Origin: a virus
Reading direction: 5' to 3' (one strand)
Virus record (IMG/VR): IMGVR_UViG_3300048009_000431
Coordinates: 1 to 33,906 of that record
DNA: 33,906 nucleotides
Both the position numbers and the translations under genes were made by a program. Below the pieces are notes generated by a model. The model had not been told where the DNA came from, ran no database searches, and saw only the letters and a program-made list of their open reading frames with translations. This document shows, in pieces, positions 7,524 through 15,508 of the stretch (position 1 is its first letter; every line of letters begins with the position of its first letter).

Positions 7524-8369
7524 ATGAATGATATAACTGTGGTTACAACTTTCCATCAACCTGGGCTAAGTTTGTATGGACAAAGATTTATAGATAGTTT
7601 TGCTGAGAATGTTGAACACAAAGTTAAGTTAGTTGTGTATGCAGAAAATTGTAGTCCTACTAATCCAAATCCAGAACAAATTACAATATTAGATGCAAAA
7701 GAAGTGTTACCAAAACTAAATGCATTTAAAGAAAAATACAAAGACGTACCGCATGCAAACGGAGATATTACAAGTCATCCTGCACGTAATGGACGTAAGG
7801 ATTGGCAAAAACAATTTAAGTGGGACGCTGTACGTTTTGCTAATAAAGTATATGCTGTGTTTGATGCATGTGAACGTAAACTAGGTAAATGGGTTGTGTG
7901 GATGGACGCAGATACTTTTATACATTCACCGTGGAAGCACAAAGAATTTAAAAACTTATTACCACAACATGATTACATTACATATGTAGGCAGAGGCAAA
8001 GGTTCACAGACATGGCCTGAGTGCGGCTTCTATGGATTGAATCTTAATCATCCTGTAGCACACGAATTCTTAAAAGAGTTTGAACGCATGTATGAAGATG
8101 CAGACAACGGCATGTTTACACTACCAGAATGGCATGACAGTTATATCTTTGGAGAAGTACTTAACAAATATAAAGAGTTTCCAAGTCACGATTACAGTGC
8201 CCAAATGTATTTGCGTGAAGCAAAGTCAGGCGGTGGCGGACATCCATTAATTAATACCGAACTAGGTAAATGGATGGATCATATGAAAGGTGCCCGTAAG
8301 AATGCTGGTAGAAGTAAGCGTTCAGATATAATGGTTAATAGAAAAGAAAGTTACTGGACACAAAGATAA
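7524..8369 (+). CDS. GT-A type glycosyltransferase with DxD motif
   Basis: The 281-residue protein begins with the strand ITVVTTF and carries WVVWMDADTF (residues 123-132), a GT-A DxD motif (D128, D130) that binds metal and sugar nucleotide, followed by CGFYGLNL, EWHDSYIFGEVL and a C-terminal SGGGGHPLINTELGKWMDH segment resembling the acceptor/metal-binding end of such enzymes. Donor and acceptor are unknown. It is the only plus-strand gene of the sugar island, has its own ribosome site (AAAGGAA about 8 nt upstream) and converges on the next methyltransferase with a 19-bp tail-to-tail overlap, so it needs its own promoter. Confidence 0.85.
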   Translation: MNDITVVTTFHQPGLSLYGQRFIDSFAENVEHKVKLVVYAENCSPTNPNPEQITILDAKEVLPKLNAFKEKYKDVPHANGDITSHPARNGRKDWQKQFKWDAVRFANKVYAVFDACERKLGKWVVWMDADTFIHSPWKHKEFKNLLPQHDYITYVGRGKGSQTWPECGFYGLNLNHPVAHEFLKEFERMYEDADNGMFTLPEWHDSYIFGEVLNKYKEFPSHDYSAQMYLREAKSGGGGHPLINTELGKWMDHMKGARKNAGRSKRSDIMVNRKESYWTQR

Positions 8370-8893
8370 AGTCTACGTTTGCCTGCTTCGTATCCATCAA
8401 GTATTACTTTTACACTTTTAAAATGATTAGTTAACCAAGCAACTTGATCAGGTACCATACTTCCTTTGCCGTGTGCTTCAAACACACATACTTTAGGATC
8501 AAGGTGTGTAATTATTTCTTTCCATGTAGGAACCCATTTTGCTATTGCTAGTGCAAATAATATATCTGTTTTAGGCAAATTATATTTTTGCCAATTGTTT
8601 AAATCTGCAACACTAAAACTAACATTGTCAATATTATTTTCTTTTGCTAAATTGTTTGCAAAACTAATTGCATCAGGATTAATATCACAGCCCCAACCTT
8701 GTTTAATTTGATCTGCAACAGCAAACATTGTACCGCCACAATTACAACCTAAGTCTAATAGAGTTTTATCTTTAAAGTCAATAGGCATTGCTTGTATACG
8801 TTCTAATGGATCACGTGAACCTTCTGATATTAGTTTACCTTTGTAATAAATTTTAGTATAATTATTTGTAAATTTACTATAGTGCTTGGCCAT
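8351..8893 (-). CDS. class I SAM-dependent methyltransferase
   Basis: A 180-residue methyltransferase with motif I TLLDLGCNCGGTMF (residues 44-57), acidic residue after strand 2 in GWGCDINPDAISFANN (67-82), and a motif IV-like LPKTDILFALAIAKW (111-125). It lacks the long C-terminal extension of larger families; the substrate is unknown. The start at 8893 has AGGAA upstream. It overlaps the preceding kinase-like gene by 17 bp and so is cotranslated with it; its 3' end overlaps the plus-strand glycosyltransferase antisense by 19 bp. Confidence 0.86.
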   Translation of the reverse strand: MAKHYSKFTNNYTKIYYKGKLISEGSRDPLERIQAMPIDFKDKTLLDLGCNCGGTMFAVADQIKQGWGCDINPDAISFANNLAKENNIDNVSFSVADLNNWQKYNLPKTDILFALAIAKWVPTWKEIITHLDPKVCVFEAHGKGSMVPDQVAWLTNHFKSVKVILDGYEAGKRRLYLCVQ

Positions 8894-9419
8894 ATTTCCT
8901 AATTCCTTTTTCTAGTATATCGTCCCTATACCATATACGATTGTCGAACGTTTCGAAGTACTGTGTATATCTATTTAGTATCCAGCCCCAACCGCCTCTT
9001 GTTTTAAACTTTGAATATTTCTTTTGTAATTTTGTAGTTAATGTCTTTTCGTCTATTGCAACTTTTTCAAAATCTATAAAAGAAAGTTTGCCATTTTGTA
9101 GTAATATATTACCTGGATGACAATCTAAATGTACAATGTTTTGTTCTTTACAAGCATCGATAAAAGTTCTAACTTGTTGTACTGGGTTATCTATTATAAG
9201 TTTTTTACCTTGTCTTTTTTGTACTGCTGTTAAGATAAACAAACTTGTTCCTGCATATGCTGTTGTTATTGTTAAGTCTTTTTCGTTGGCATTAATTAGA
9301 TTAGGAACATTATCGCAAGACTGTAATCTACGATAACACTCTACTTCATTAGACCAAAAGTCCTTTGTAAGTCTATGTCTTGTAACATCATGCACCGTTA
9401 TATTTTTCCCATTTAACAT
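8877..9419 (-). CDS. small kinase-fold protein resembling Kdo/lipopolysaccharide core kinases
   Basis: The protein shows the catalytic loop HLDCHPGNILL (residues 97-107 from the ATG at 9419; Asp in HxD, Asn in GN) and the metal-binding IDFE (115-118) of eukaryotic-like kinases, with the H-x-D-x-H-P-G-N spelling common in LPS core/Kdo kinases and aminoglycoside phosphotransferases. At about 180 residues it is short: the N-lobe is abbreviated and no glycine-rich loop is obvious; a candidate lysine lies in RHRLTKDFWSNEVECYRRL. It could phosphorylate a sugar or be an inactive relative. The start is uncertain: ATG 9446, ATG 9419 or GTG 9395 are in frame, and it overlaps the HAD gene stop. The context of Kdo genes favours a sugar substrate; this is inference. 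Confidence 0.68.
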   Translation of the reverse strand: MLNGKNITVHDVTRHRLTKDFWSNEVECYRRLQSCDNVPNLINANEKDLTITTAYAGTSLFILTAVQKRQGKKLIIDNPVQQVRTFIDACKEQNIVHLDCHPGNILLQNGKLSFIDFEKVAIDEKTLTTKLQKKYSKFKTRGGWGWILNRYTQYFETFDNRIWYRDDILEKGIRKYGQAL

Positions 9420-10614
9420 TCTTATTAGTAAAATTATGTGTATCATATAACTTAACTAATTCTGTCAATAAGTTTGTATCTTTTTTAAAATTAAAATGTC
9501 TTATATAACGTGTAGCGGCTTGACCTGCTTTTTTATGTATGTCTGCTACATCAGCAGGATGATCATTATTGCCTCTTATTGGACCATTTTCATTCCAATC
9601 TACAATAGGACCTTCTTCAAAACAATTATGTTTTTCCATACTTTTTGTTTGGTAGTTTACTAGACGTGTTACATATGGTGGAGGCTTTCCTCCTATGTAT
9701 GTTGTGCTTGGAGGATTACCATTATAAAAACTTTGTATACTACGACCTTTACCTTGCATATCTACAATAGTTGCGCCTATATCTTTAACAAACTCCATAT
9801 ATTTTGCAAAGTGTTCGTTTGGTGTAAGATACATTTTACGTGATACATCTAGTCTGTGACCTTGCTTACCAGTCATTGCTTCGTATATCTTTTGCCAGTT
9901 ATAACAATCTCTATATGTAAATGCAATAGGTGTATCAGGTAATTCTAATGTTGCTAATGCTAGTACAGGTAAGTTAATATTTGCTTGATCGTTCCAAAAT
10001 TTAATATGTCTTTCATCGTTGAATGGACACATCAATCTTACACTACGCATCCAACATGCAAGTTGTCTATCGTACTTGTAAACAAAGTTTTCTATATCGT
10101 TAAGTTTGTATCCTGTGTACAGTACACCATTTATGCCGTGTGCTTGTGCAGACTTAACATCGCTTTTTTCATTGTCACCGTAGTGATTATCGATGTTATA
10201 GTTTTCATTTATACTATCCCAAATCCAACCTTTTTTCTTGCCGTCTGCTGTAACAACTATCTTTACATCTGCTGTTAGTCCGGCATTACGTAACATTTTC
10301 ATTATGAAGTCTGCTGGCAAGTACATGTCGCTTATCAATAGATCTCCGTCTTTAACCTTCATAATATTTTCATATATAGGAAAGTTATGTTCAAACTCTA
10401 CGTCTAATTCTACTTGTGGATCGTACTCAGTTAGTATGTCATATATCTCTTTGTAGGTTTTATCAGTGCATGTTTTCTTAACTTGTTTCCATGCAGATAT
10501 ACGTTTGTCTTTAAAACTTGCATCACCTATTCGACTACTTACTTCGTCAAAAATAGAGTGCGGATGGAAATGTAATCTTCCAATTAGTGTATCAAAGACA
10601 TCCCATGAATTCAT
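9388..10614 (-). CDS. HAD-superfamily hydrolase-like protein with long C-terminal region
   Basis: The 408-residue protein starts with WDVFDTLIG (residues 4-12), a HAD motif I with Asp5 as candidate nucleophile and Asp8 as acid/base, then LLISDMYLPADFIMKML (motif II, Ser/Asp near 92-95), VVTADGKKKG (motif III lysine region) and YGDNEKSDVKSAQAHG (motif IV DNxxSD). All four HAD motifs fit the group often embedded in bacterial polysaccharide loci. The remaining half, from about residue 195, is unrecognised. It could be a sugar-phosphate phosphatase; whether it serves as Kdo-8-P phosphatase cannot be told, and it does not look like a normal KdsC, which is about 180 residues. The ATGA overlap (4 bp) with the upstream methyltransferase indicates coupling. 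Confidence 0.82.
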   Translation of the reverse strand: MNSWDVFDTLIGRLHFHPHSIFDEVSSRIGDASFKDKRISAWKQVKKTCTDKTYKEIYDILTEYDPQVELDVEFEHNFPIYENIMKVKDGDLLISDMYLPADFIMKMLRNAGLTADVKIVVTADGKKKGWIWDSINENYNIDNHYGDNEKSDVKSAQAHGINGVLYTGYKLNDIENFVYKYDRQLACWMRSVRLMCPFNDERHIKFWNDQANINLPVLALATLELPDTPIAFTYRDCYNWQKIYEAMTGKQGHRLDVSRKMYLTPNEHFAKYMEFVKDIGATIVDMQGKGRSIQSFYNGNPPSTTYIGGKPPPYVTRLVNYQTKSMEKHNCFEEGPIVDWNENGPIRGNNDHPADVADIHKKAGQAATRYIRHFNFKKDTNLLTELVKLYDTHNFTNKNVKWEKYNGA

Positions 10615-11294
10615 TTTTTAACAATCCGTTTAAAATGCAATCTTGGTCCTTTGTCAATTACAATTACACTGTCATAAAAACTTACGCATTGTATATCGTT
10701 AAATGGTTTTACAAACTTTTTTGGTACATGTGGTCCGTCTATAGGTCCGTGTCCTATAGCATGACTTGTATGATGATGACTTAATACGTCTACTACATTC
10801 TTAACATAACTTGTAAAACTTTTTGGATTACCGTAGCCGCCGTCTTCTCTATTTGGATAATAACTTGTGTGAGTATCTTCACACCAGTATACACCTTCTG
10901 ATTTTAATAAACTGTAAAATAGTTTTAATGTTGTAATTTGATCTTGGTTTTCGTGACTTCCGTCATCAATTATAATATCAAATTCTCTTATGTTAAGTGC
11001 TTTCATTTCTCTTTCAACAAACACAGGATCTGTAGCATCTCCTATTGTAACATGTATGTTATTGTCTATGTCTTCGTGTGCTTTGCACTTTGCATCTATG
11101 TCAATACCATGTACATATGTACCTTCGCCAAAGTATTTTTGCCACATTTGTAAACTGCCGCCTCCACGTACACCTATCTCTAGTATGCGTGGACTTTTGC
11201 CTACGTACTTGTTAAAGTGCTTTTCATATAACGGAAAGTAGTGTTGAAACTTATCACATCTTTTAGTTAACCTAGTAAATATTTCTCTTAACAT
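10611..11294 (-). CDS. TylF/CmcI-like SAM-dependent methyltransferase
   Basis: A 227-residue protein with RILEIGVRGGGSLQMWQKYF (residues 36-55, motif I), HGIDIDAKC (62-70), and FDIIIDDGSHENQDQI (105-120), the D-D-G-S-H signature of the macrocin O-methyltransferase/cephalosporin hydroxylase-like group. That group binds Mg2+ through this motif and often O-methylates sugars. A downstream WCEDTHTSYYP segment is also typical. A sugar hydroxyl is therefore a reasonable acceptor, by inference. It starts at 11294, 2 nt after the stop of paralog B, and overlaps the HAD gene by 4 bp. Confidence 0.87.
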   Translation of the reverse strand: MLREIFTRLTKRCDKFQHYFPLYEKHFNKYVGKSPRILEIGVRGGGSLQMWQKYFGEGTYVHGIDIDAKCKAHEDIDNNIHVTIGDATDPVFVEREMKALNIREFDIIIDDGSHENQDQITTLKLFYSLLKSEGVYWCEDTHTSYYPNREDGGYGNPKSFTSYVKNVVDVLSHHHTSHAIGHGPIDGPHVPKKFVKPFNDIQCVSFYDSVIVIDKGPRLHFKRIVKK

Positions 11295-11296
11295 TC

Positions 11297-12247
11297 TTAA
11301 TCCTTAAAGTATACTTGCTTCAAATGAGACCAACATTCACCTGTTTGTACGTCCTCTTTGTTCCACATAGAATATGCAATCTTGTTTTTCCATTCCTGCA
11401 AATCTATATCGTAATTTAAATTTTCTATTTGTGATAAATCTGTGTGTGCTACTGGATATGCCATACTTCCGCCATCTAGTGCAAACACTGGTATGCCTCT
11501 TACTACAGCTTCTACTCCGCTCAAACTGTTATATGTAACAACACAATGAGCATTTCTTAGATCTGCATCTAGTCCTTCTCCGCCTTGTGATCCACCTCTT
11601 GTTAAGTTTTGACTCATTGAGATATTTTTAACATTTACCTCTTGCAACATCTTATTAACAAATTTTGCGCCTCTATCTAAGTTACGAGGATGTGGTCTAA
11701 TAACTATAGGACGATCGGTGTATTGTCTAATAAGTTTACATTGTTCTGCAATGTAGTCGTATATACTTGCATACCCTGCTTTGTATATACTTACCAAACT
11801 ACTGTCACCTTCTTTTTGTCCCATTATTAATATATTCTGACCCGGGCTGTGCCAGTCTTTAAATTTTAATCCTGTGAGGCTTTGGAATCTATTCCATCTT
11901 TCAGGACCTACATTCTCATTATTCCAGTTAGCATCGCACCAACGATAGCTATTCCAGCCAAATCGTAACCAGCCAGGACATTCACGAAATGGTTCGCTTT
12001 CACTGACTATGTAAGGTTTGTTTGCTTGCTGTATGTGTAGCATATACTTGCCGTGCCAAGCGTGTCTGCCGCCATGTAGGAACTTTGGCTTTAGTTCGTT
12101 TGTTTGGTAATAAGCATCAGCTCTACGCACAGTTTTACTAAGCAAGTCGTCACATACCACATATTGGTCGCCAACTCTTTCCATACCTTTTGCCCAATGA
12201 AAATAAGGCTTTGATGCAGGAGGGGGAAACCCTACCATTGTTATCAT
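11297..12247 (-). CDS. capsule/Kdo-transferase-like glycosyltransferase, paralog B
   Basis: A GT-B-like protein of about 316 residues. Its C-terminal half has YTDRPIVIRPHPRN, DADLRNAHCVVTYNS, GVEAVVRGIPVFALD, then AYPVAHTDLSQIENL and a tail with W-x-N-K-E-D-V-x-T-G-E-x-W. This is the clearest copy of the four-member paralog set. The family resemblance is to Capsule_synth/KpsC-KpsS type Kdo transferases (RxHP, then a Ser/Glu-containing donor-site region). Start chosen at ATG 12247 because it makes the ATGA overlap with the stop of paralog C; the longer frame to 12271 would overlap by 28 bp. Tandem arrangement with paralog C points to local duplication. Confidence 0.8.
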   Translation of the reverse strand: MITMVGFPPPASKPYFHWAKGMERVGDQYVVCDDLLSKTVRRADAYYQTNELKPKFLHGGRHAWHGKYMLHIQQANKPYIVSESEPFRECPGWLRFGWNSYRWCDANWNNENVGPERWNRFQSLTGLKFKDWHSPGQNILIMGQKEGDSSLVSIYKAGYASIYDYIAEQCKLIRQYTDRPIVIRPHPRNLDRGAKFVNKMLQEVNVKNISMSQNLTRGGSQGGEGLDADLRNAHCVVTYNSLSGVEAVVRGIPVFALDGGSMAYPVAHTDLSQIENLNYDIDLQEWKNKIAYSMWNKEDVQTGECWSHLKQVYFKD

Positions 12248-13158
12248 ACGTAATCTCTCATGTGTGCCCATGCCTCTCCCGAACTTAGCTCGTCAAAGTT
12301 CCAGTGACACATAGCAAGTTTTTCTATCCAATCTTGTCTTTCAAATGTTTGCGGAGTTTCTATTGTAGACAAATCTGTGTTTGCAACAGCATGTGCTTGA
12401 CTAATACGAGGATTAGGATCTGTAACATACGTAGGTATGCCTTCGATAACACTTGCAACACTAGGACTGCTGTTGTACGTTATAGTGCAATGTGCGTTGA
12501 GTAAGTCCTGTGTTAGTCCAGGTGCTGTACTTACTTGCCAATCTTTGCTTTTAAGATACTTAGGTGCATGTTTGTCTCCTGGGTGTCCTCTAACAACAAT
12601 AGGCCTATCTGTATGCTGTCTAACTTCGTTAATTGTGTTCTTTAACCAACTAACAACATCAAGTCCGCCCATACTCCAGCCGCCATTACGTTGTGTACAT
12701 ATCAATACATGTACACCCGATTGACGCCAATCTTTCATTTTAATACCAAGATCTTTGCGTATTTGTGTCCAACGTTTTGGGTTAACTGTGTCTTGAAAGT
12801 AGTTACCTGTTGTAGGGAATACACCGTCCATGCTGTATCGTAAATATTGCATGTTGTGCATTTTTCCTACAGCATAGTTAAAAAGATTACTGTCAGCAAT
12901 AAAACTATGTTTACCTTTGTTTATGTTTTGCTCATGGGCACGTTTACGTAAAATTAAATGTTGACTAGATGGACTGCCTGCATGTACCCACCCTTGTATT
13001 AAATTAACGTCACTGTCGATTATATTATTACCATAATGTAATATACCTTTGTCGCCGTGTTTTTGTACGCCGTCAATATATCTTTTTAATATATCTACCT
13101 TATGTGGGTTCTTGTGTGGGTTTGGTATACCCGATGCATATCCTACTACTGTCTTCAT
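12244..13158 (-). CDS. capsule/Kdo-transferase-like glycosyltransferase, paralog C
   Basis: About 304 residues. The shared blocks are TDRPIVVRGHPGD (RxHP), QDLLNAHCTITYNSSPSVASVIEGIPTYV and AHAVANTDLSTIETP, ending in W-x-N-F-D-E-L-x-S-G-E-A-W-A-H-M, closely paralleling paralog B. The N-terminal half differs and starts MKTVVGYASGIPNPH. The start at 13158 is chosen for the ATGA overlap with the pyruvyltransferase stop; an upstream in-frame start at 13179 has less support. Role proposed as transfer of a Kdo-like or capsule sugar, on the basis of motif layout and of kdsAB in the same genome; acceptor unknown. Confidence 0.8.
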   Translation of the reverse strand: MKTVVGYASGIPNPHKNPHKVDILKRYIDGVQKHGDKGILHYGNNIIDSDVNLIQGWVHAGSPSSQHLILRKRAHEQNINKGKHSFIADSNLFNYAVGKMHNMQYLRYSMDGVFPTTGNYFQDTVNPKRWTQIRKDLGIKMKDWRQSGVHVLICTQRNGGWSMGGLDVVSWLKNTINEVRQHTDRPIVVRGHPGDKHAPKYLKSKDWQVSTAPGLTQDLLNAHCTITYNSSPSVASVIEGIPTYVTDPNPRISQAHAVANTDLSTIETPQTFERQDWIEKLAMCHWNFDELSSGEAWAHMRDYV

Positions 13159-14072
13159 AATTGCTGTATTTTCCGCCAATGATTATTGTTTGCATCTCTA
13201 CATTCTTGTAATGCCTCGGGGTATGTTGCAACACTGTCTAACAAGTATTCAAAGTTATCTTGAGGATTTATAAATGTTACTCTATGCTTTAGTGTATGGA
13301 ATTTACTACTCCAAGGTCCTGCTACAATTACTTTTTTACCAAGCAATGTACCCCAATATGCACCGTGATAACTGTTTGTTATAATAGTATTTGCACTAGC
13401 TAAAAGTTCAATAGTTTGCTCCATGTTAGCACCACTATTAATATATCTTGGTATTGGTGTTTTTCCAAAATGGTTTGATTTTATTAATTGCTTTTTATGT
13501 TCGTACCAAATTATATCATTTTTGATTCTATAATTTTTATCAAATGCTGCATCTAAACAACTTGCACAAGGTACCCATTCGAATGGTTGACCAAAATCTC
13601 TTACGCCAACTAAATCAAAATTACTTAACCAATCTGGCCACTCAGGTCGTTTAACTCTTTTATTAGTATCTTGGTTATGTCCTGCTCCCCATACAATACG
13701 TGGTGCTGTACTGTTGTCTAACTTGTCTAAATATTCTTTTACAAGTGGTTGTAATTTGCGTAAAAATCCATCACGTGCTTCTATATTATTGTGATTTACA
13801 ACATTCCAAGACTCTTTCCAAAGTGTCATTAGTGCATTTTGATCACTATTGTTAAGAGCATACTGTAAGTCATTTCCTAGGAAGTCATTTGCAATAAGGC
13901 CACCGCCTCCTGCAATTAACGGGACATCGCTTGGATAGTTGTCTGTTGCAAGATCTAATATATCTACTACTTGGTATTCGTGTTCCGGCAAATAATATTG
14001 CAACGGGTTACTTGACATATCACCGAGATTGTTTTTATCAGCTCTATGAACTACTACGTACTTAACTGCCAT
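13155..14072 (-). CDS. polysaccharide pyruvyl transferase-like protein
   Basis: The 305-residue protein matches the PS_pyruv_trans family by the N-terminal NNLGDMSSNPLQYYL (residues 14-28), the GGGGLIANDFLGNDL block (55-69), VWGAGHNQ (128-135), and the C-terminal ITNSYHGAYWGTLLGKKVIVAGP (231-253) containing the family's S-x-H-G motif. Members transfer pyruvyl ketals from phosphoenolpyruvate to sugars of capsules and exopolysaccharides, adding negative charge. Length is close to the family norm of 300-400. The start at 14072 has a strong GGAGG about 7 nt upstream and overlaps paralog D by 11 bp. Confidence 0.88.
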   Translation of the reverse strand: MAVKYVVVHRADKNNLGDMSSNPLQYYLPEHEYQVVDILDLATDNYPSDVPLIAGGGGLIANDFLGNDLQYALNNSDQNALMTLWKESWNVVNHNNIEARDGFLRKLQPLVKEYLDKLDNSTAPRIVWGAGHNQDTNKRVKRPEWPDWLSNFDLVGVRDFGQPFEWVPCASCLDAAFDKNYRIKNDIIWYEHKKQLIKSNHFGKTPIPRYINSGANMEQTIELLASANTIITNSYHGAYWGTLLGKKVIVAGPWSSKFHTLKHRVTFINPQDNFEYLLDSVATYPEALQECRDANNNHWRKIQQL

Positions 14073-14853
14073 AATGTTCCTCCATTATCATGTCGTGAGC
14101 TGTTCCATTTTTCATTTCGCCAATATGAAACTGACCATACGCTAGGTGGCATGCCCAACTGTATATATACTCTTTGTCGTATCGCTCTGGGTTTTCTAAA
14201 TTGTACAAATACTTATTTGCAACAGGATCAGCGGCTGTAGGAGCAAGTGTAAATGCTGGAACTCCATACAGTACACTTTCTACAGCGGCAATACTTTGAT
14301 ATGTTACCATTGCAAATGCATTGTCTAACTCGTTGTATATAGTATTTGTCATTCGTATATGTCTTGGTGGTTTTTCTCTAATAACAATAGGACGATCAGT
14401 ATGCATTTTGATTTGATCTATTGTTTCTTGTTTCCACTGTTCTGCGTCTATACCATAATACTTGCAAGGTTTTTCACTAGGCATAACAAGTAAAATGTTT
14501 CGTCCTGTCTTCTTTCTTTTTGCAATTTTCATTCCTAGTTGTTCCCATCTATCACTAGGACGTTCAATTATTGCATTATGTTGTAGACCGTTTCTAACTA
14601 TACGATGAAATATTTTCCATCCACCTTCATTTATTGGACTTTTGTAATTACCAAGGTAACCACTGTCCATATAATAAAACTCTCTTTTAGTTTCTAAACA
14701 TTTCCAGATAAGTTTTCGCTTTGCTAAACTACGTATTAGTATAGGTTCTTTTTTATTTTCGTGAGCATAAGTGTAGTCATATATAGGAAGTTTTGCTCCT
14801 TTGGCATACATGTTTACATACTCATCTGTTTTGTTTTTACTTAAACATATCAT
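14062..14853 (-). CDS. capsule/Kdo-transferase-like glycosyltransferase, paralog D
   Basis: About 263 residues from the ATG at 14853. It contains TDRPIVIREKPPRH, where the RxHP signature reads R-E-K-P, so the conserved His is replaced by Lys. It then continues like the others: NELDNAFAMVTYQSIAAVESVLYGVPAFTLAP, DPVANKYLYNLENPE, and a tail with G-x-A-H-D. The loss of the His may mean altered or lost catalysis. In-frame ATGs at 14877 and 14904 would extend it deeper into the preceding glycosyltransferase gene; the 14853 start overlaps that gene by only 17 bp and has a GGAAA-type site upstream. Start uncertain. Confidence 0.75.
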   Translation of the reverse strand: MICLSKNKTDEYVNMYAKGAKLPIYDYTYAHENKKEPILIRSLAKRKLIWKCLETKREFYYMDSGYLGNYKSPINEGGWKIFHRIVRNGLQHNAIIERPSDRWEQLGMKIAKRKKTGRNILLVMPSEKPCKYYGIDAEQWKQETIDQIKMHTDRPIVIREKPPRHIRMTNTIYNELDNAFAMVTYQSIAAVESVLYGVPAFTLAPTAADPVANKYLYNLENPERYDKEYIYSWACHLAYGQFHIGEMKNGTAHDMIMEEHYGS

Positions 14854-15508
14854 ACAATTCTTGTTTCCATAATTCATTAAACTCACAATCGCGATAATTT
14901 TCAAACCACGGGCCGCCTTCAGTATAATGAATTAATTTAGGTTTTTCAATATCGTTGTACACACCTACTAAGTAGTTCCATGTATGATCTAGTTCGCCAA
15001 TTTCTTCATCTTGTAGCCAACTAAACCTATGAAAGTATGCACCATTTAATTCTAAACTGTTAACTTGATCTTGGTCAACAACTCTATTACTAGGATGACC
15101 ACAGTTCCATAACACAACACTTGACCAGTTCTTACGTGGATAGATAGTTTGCTTTTGTCCATCCATCTTAATACCTTCTTTAGGTGTGTAATCATGTTGC
15201 ACACACATAACAGCATACTTGTCATCTGCTTGATCAAATAATTCTTTAATGTCTGTGGTAAGGATCATATCGCAATCCATAAACACTGCCCAACCTTTGA
15301 AGTTAGTAAGCTCTGGCACAAGAAAGCGTGTAAACGTAAATTCTGTTGATGCGAGTTTATCTTCAGGACGCTTGTACCATCCTGCTTGTCTTAATTCTTT
15401 TTGTACTAATGGGCGTACATCTGCATCAGGTTGATGCTTTAATATGCTATGCTTACACACTTGGTAAGCCATATCTTCTCTTGGGTCGTAGCCTATGAAT
15501 ACTTTCAT
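14837..15508 (-). CDS. GT8-like glycosyltransferase with DxD motif
   Basis: A 223-residue GT-A protein: MKVFIGYDPRED at the N-terminus, AVFMDCDMILTTDI (residues 74-87) with the DxD pair D78/D80, VVLWNCGHPSN, DHTWNYLVG and the C-terminal IHYTEGGPWF (His and Gly that in GT8 enzymes contribute to metal/donor binding). It resembles the GT8-like glycosyltransferases common in marine T4-like phages. Donor and acceptor unknown. Its ATG shares one base with the stop of the cytidylyltransferase-cupin gene (TTAATG), so the pair is coupled. Confidence 0.88.
   Translation of the reverse strand: MKVFIGYDPREDMAYQVCKHSILKHQPDADVRPLVQKELRQAGWYKRPEDKLASTEFTFTRFLVPELTNFKGWAVFMDCDMILTTDIKELFDQADDKYAVMCVQHDYTPKEGIKMDGQKQTIYPRKNWSSVVLWNCGHPSNRVVDQDQVNSLELNGAYFHRFSWLQDEEIGELDHTWNYLVGVYNDIEKPKLIHYTEGGPWFENYRDCEFNELWKQELYDMFK

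Noticed and set aside
9388-10614. HAD gene as KdsC (Kdo-8-phosphate phosphatase)
   Set aside because: It is attractive beside Kdo genes, but at 408 aa with a different motif I context it does not look like the roughly 180-aa KdsC family; left as a HAD protein of unknown substrate.
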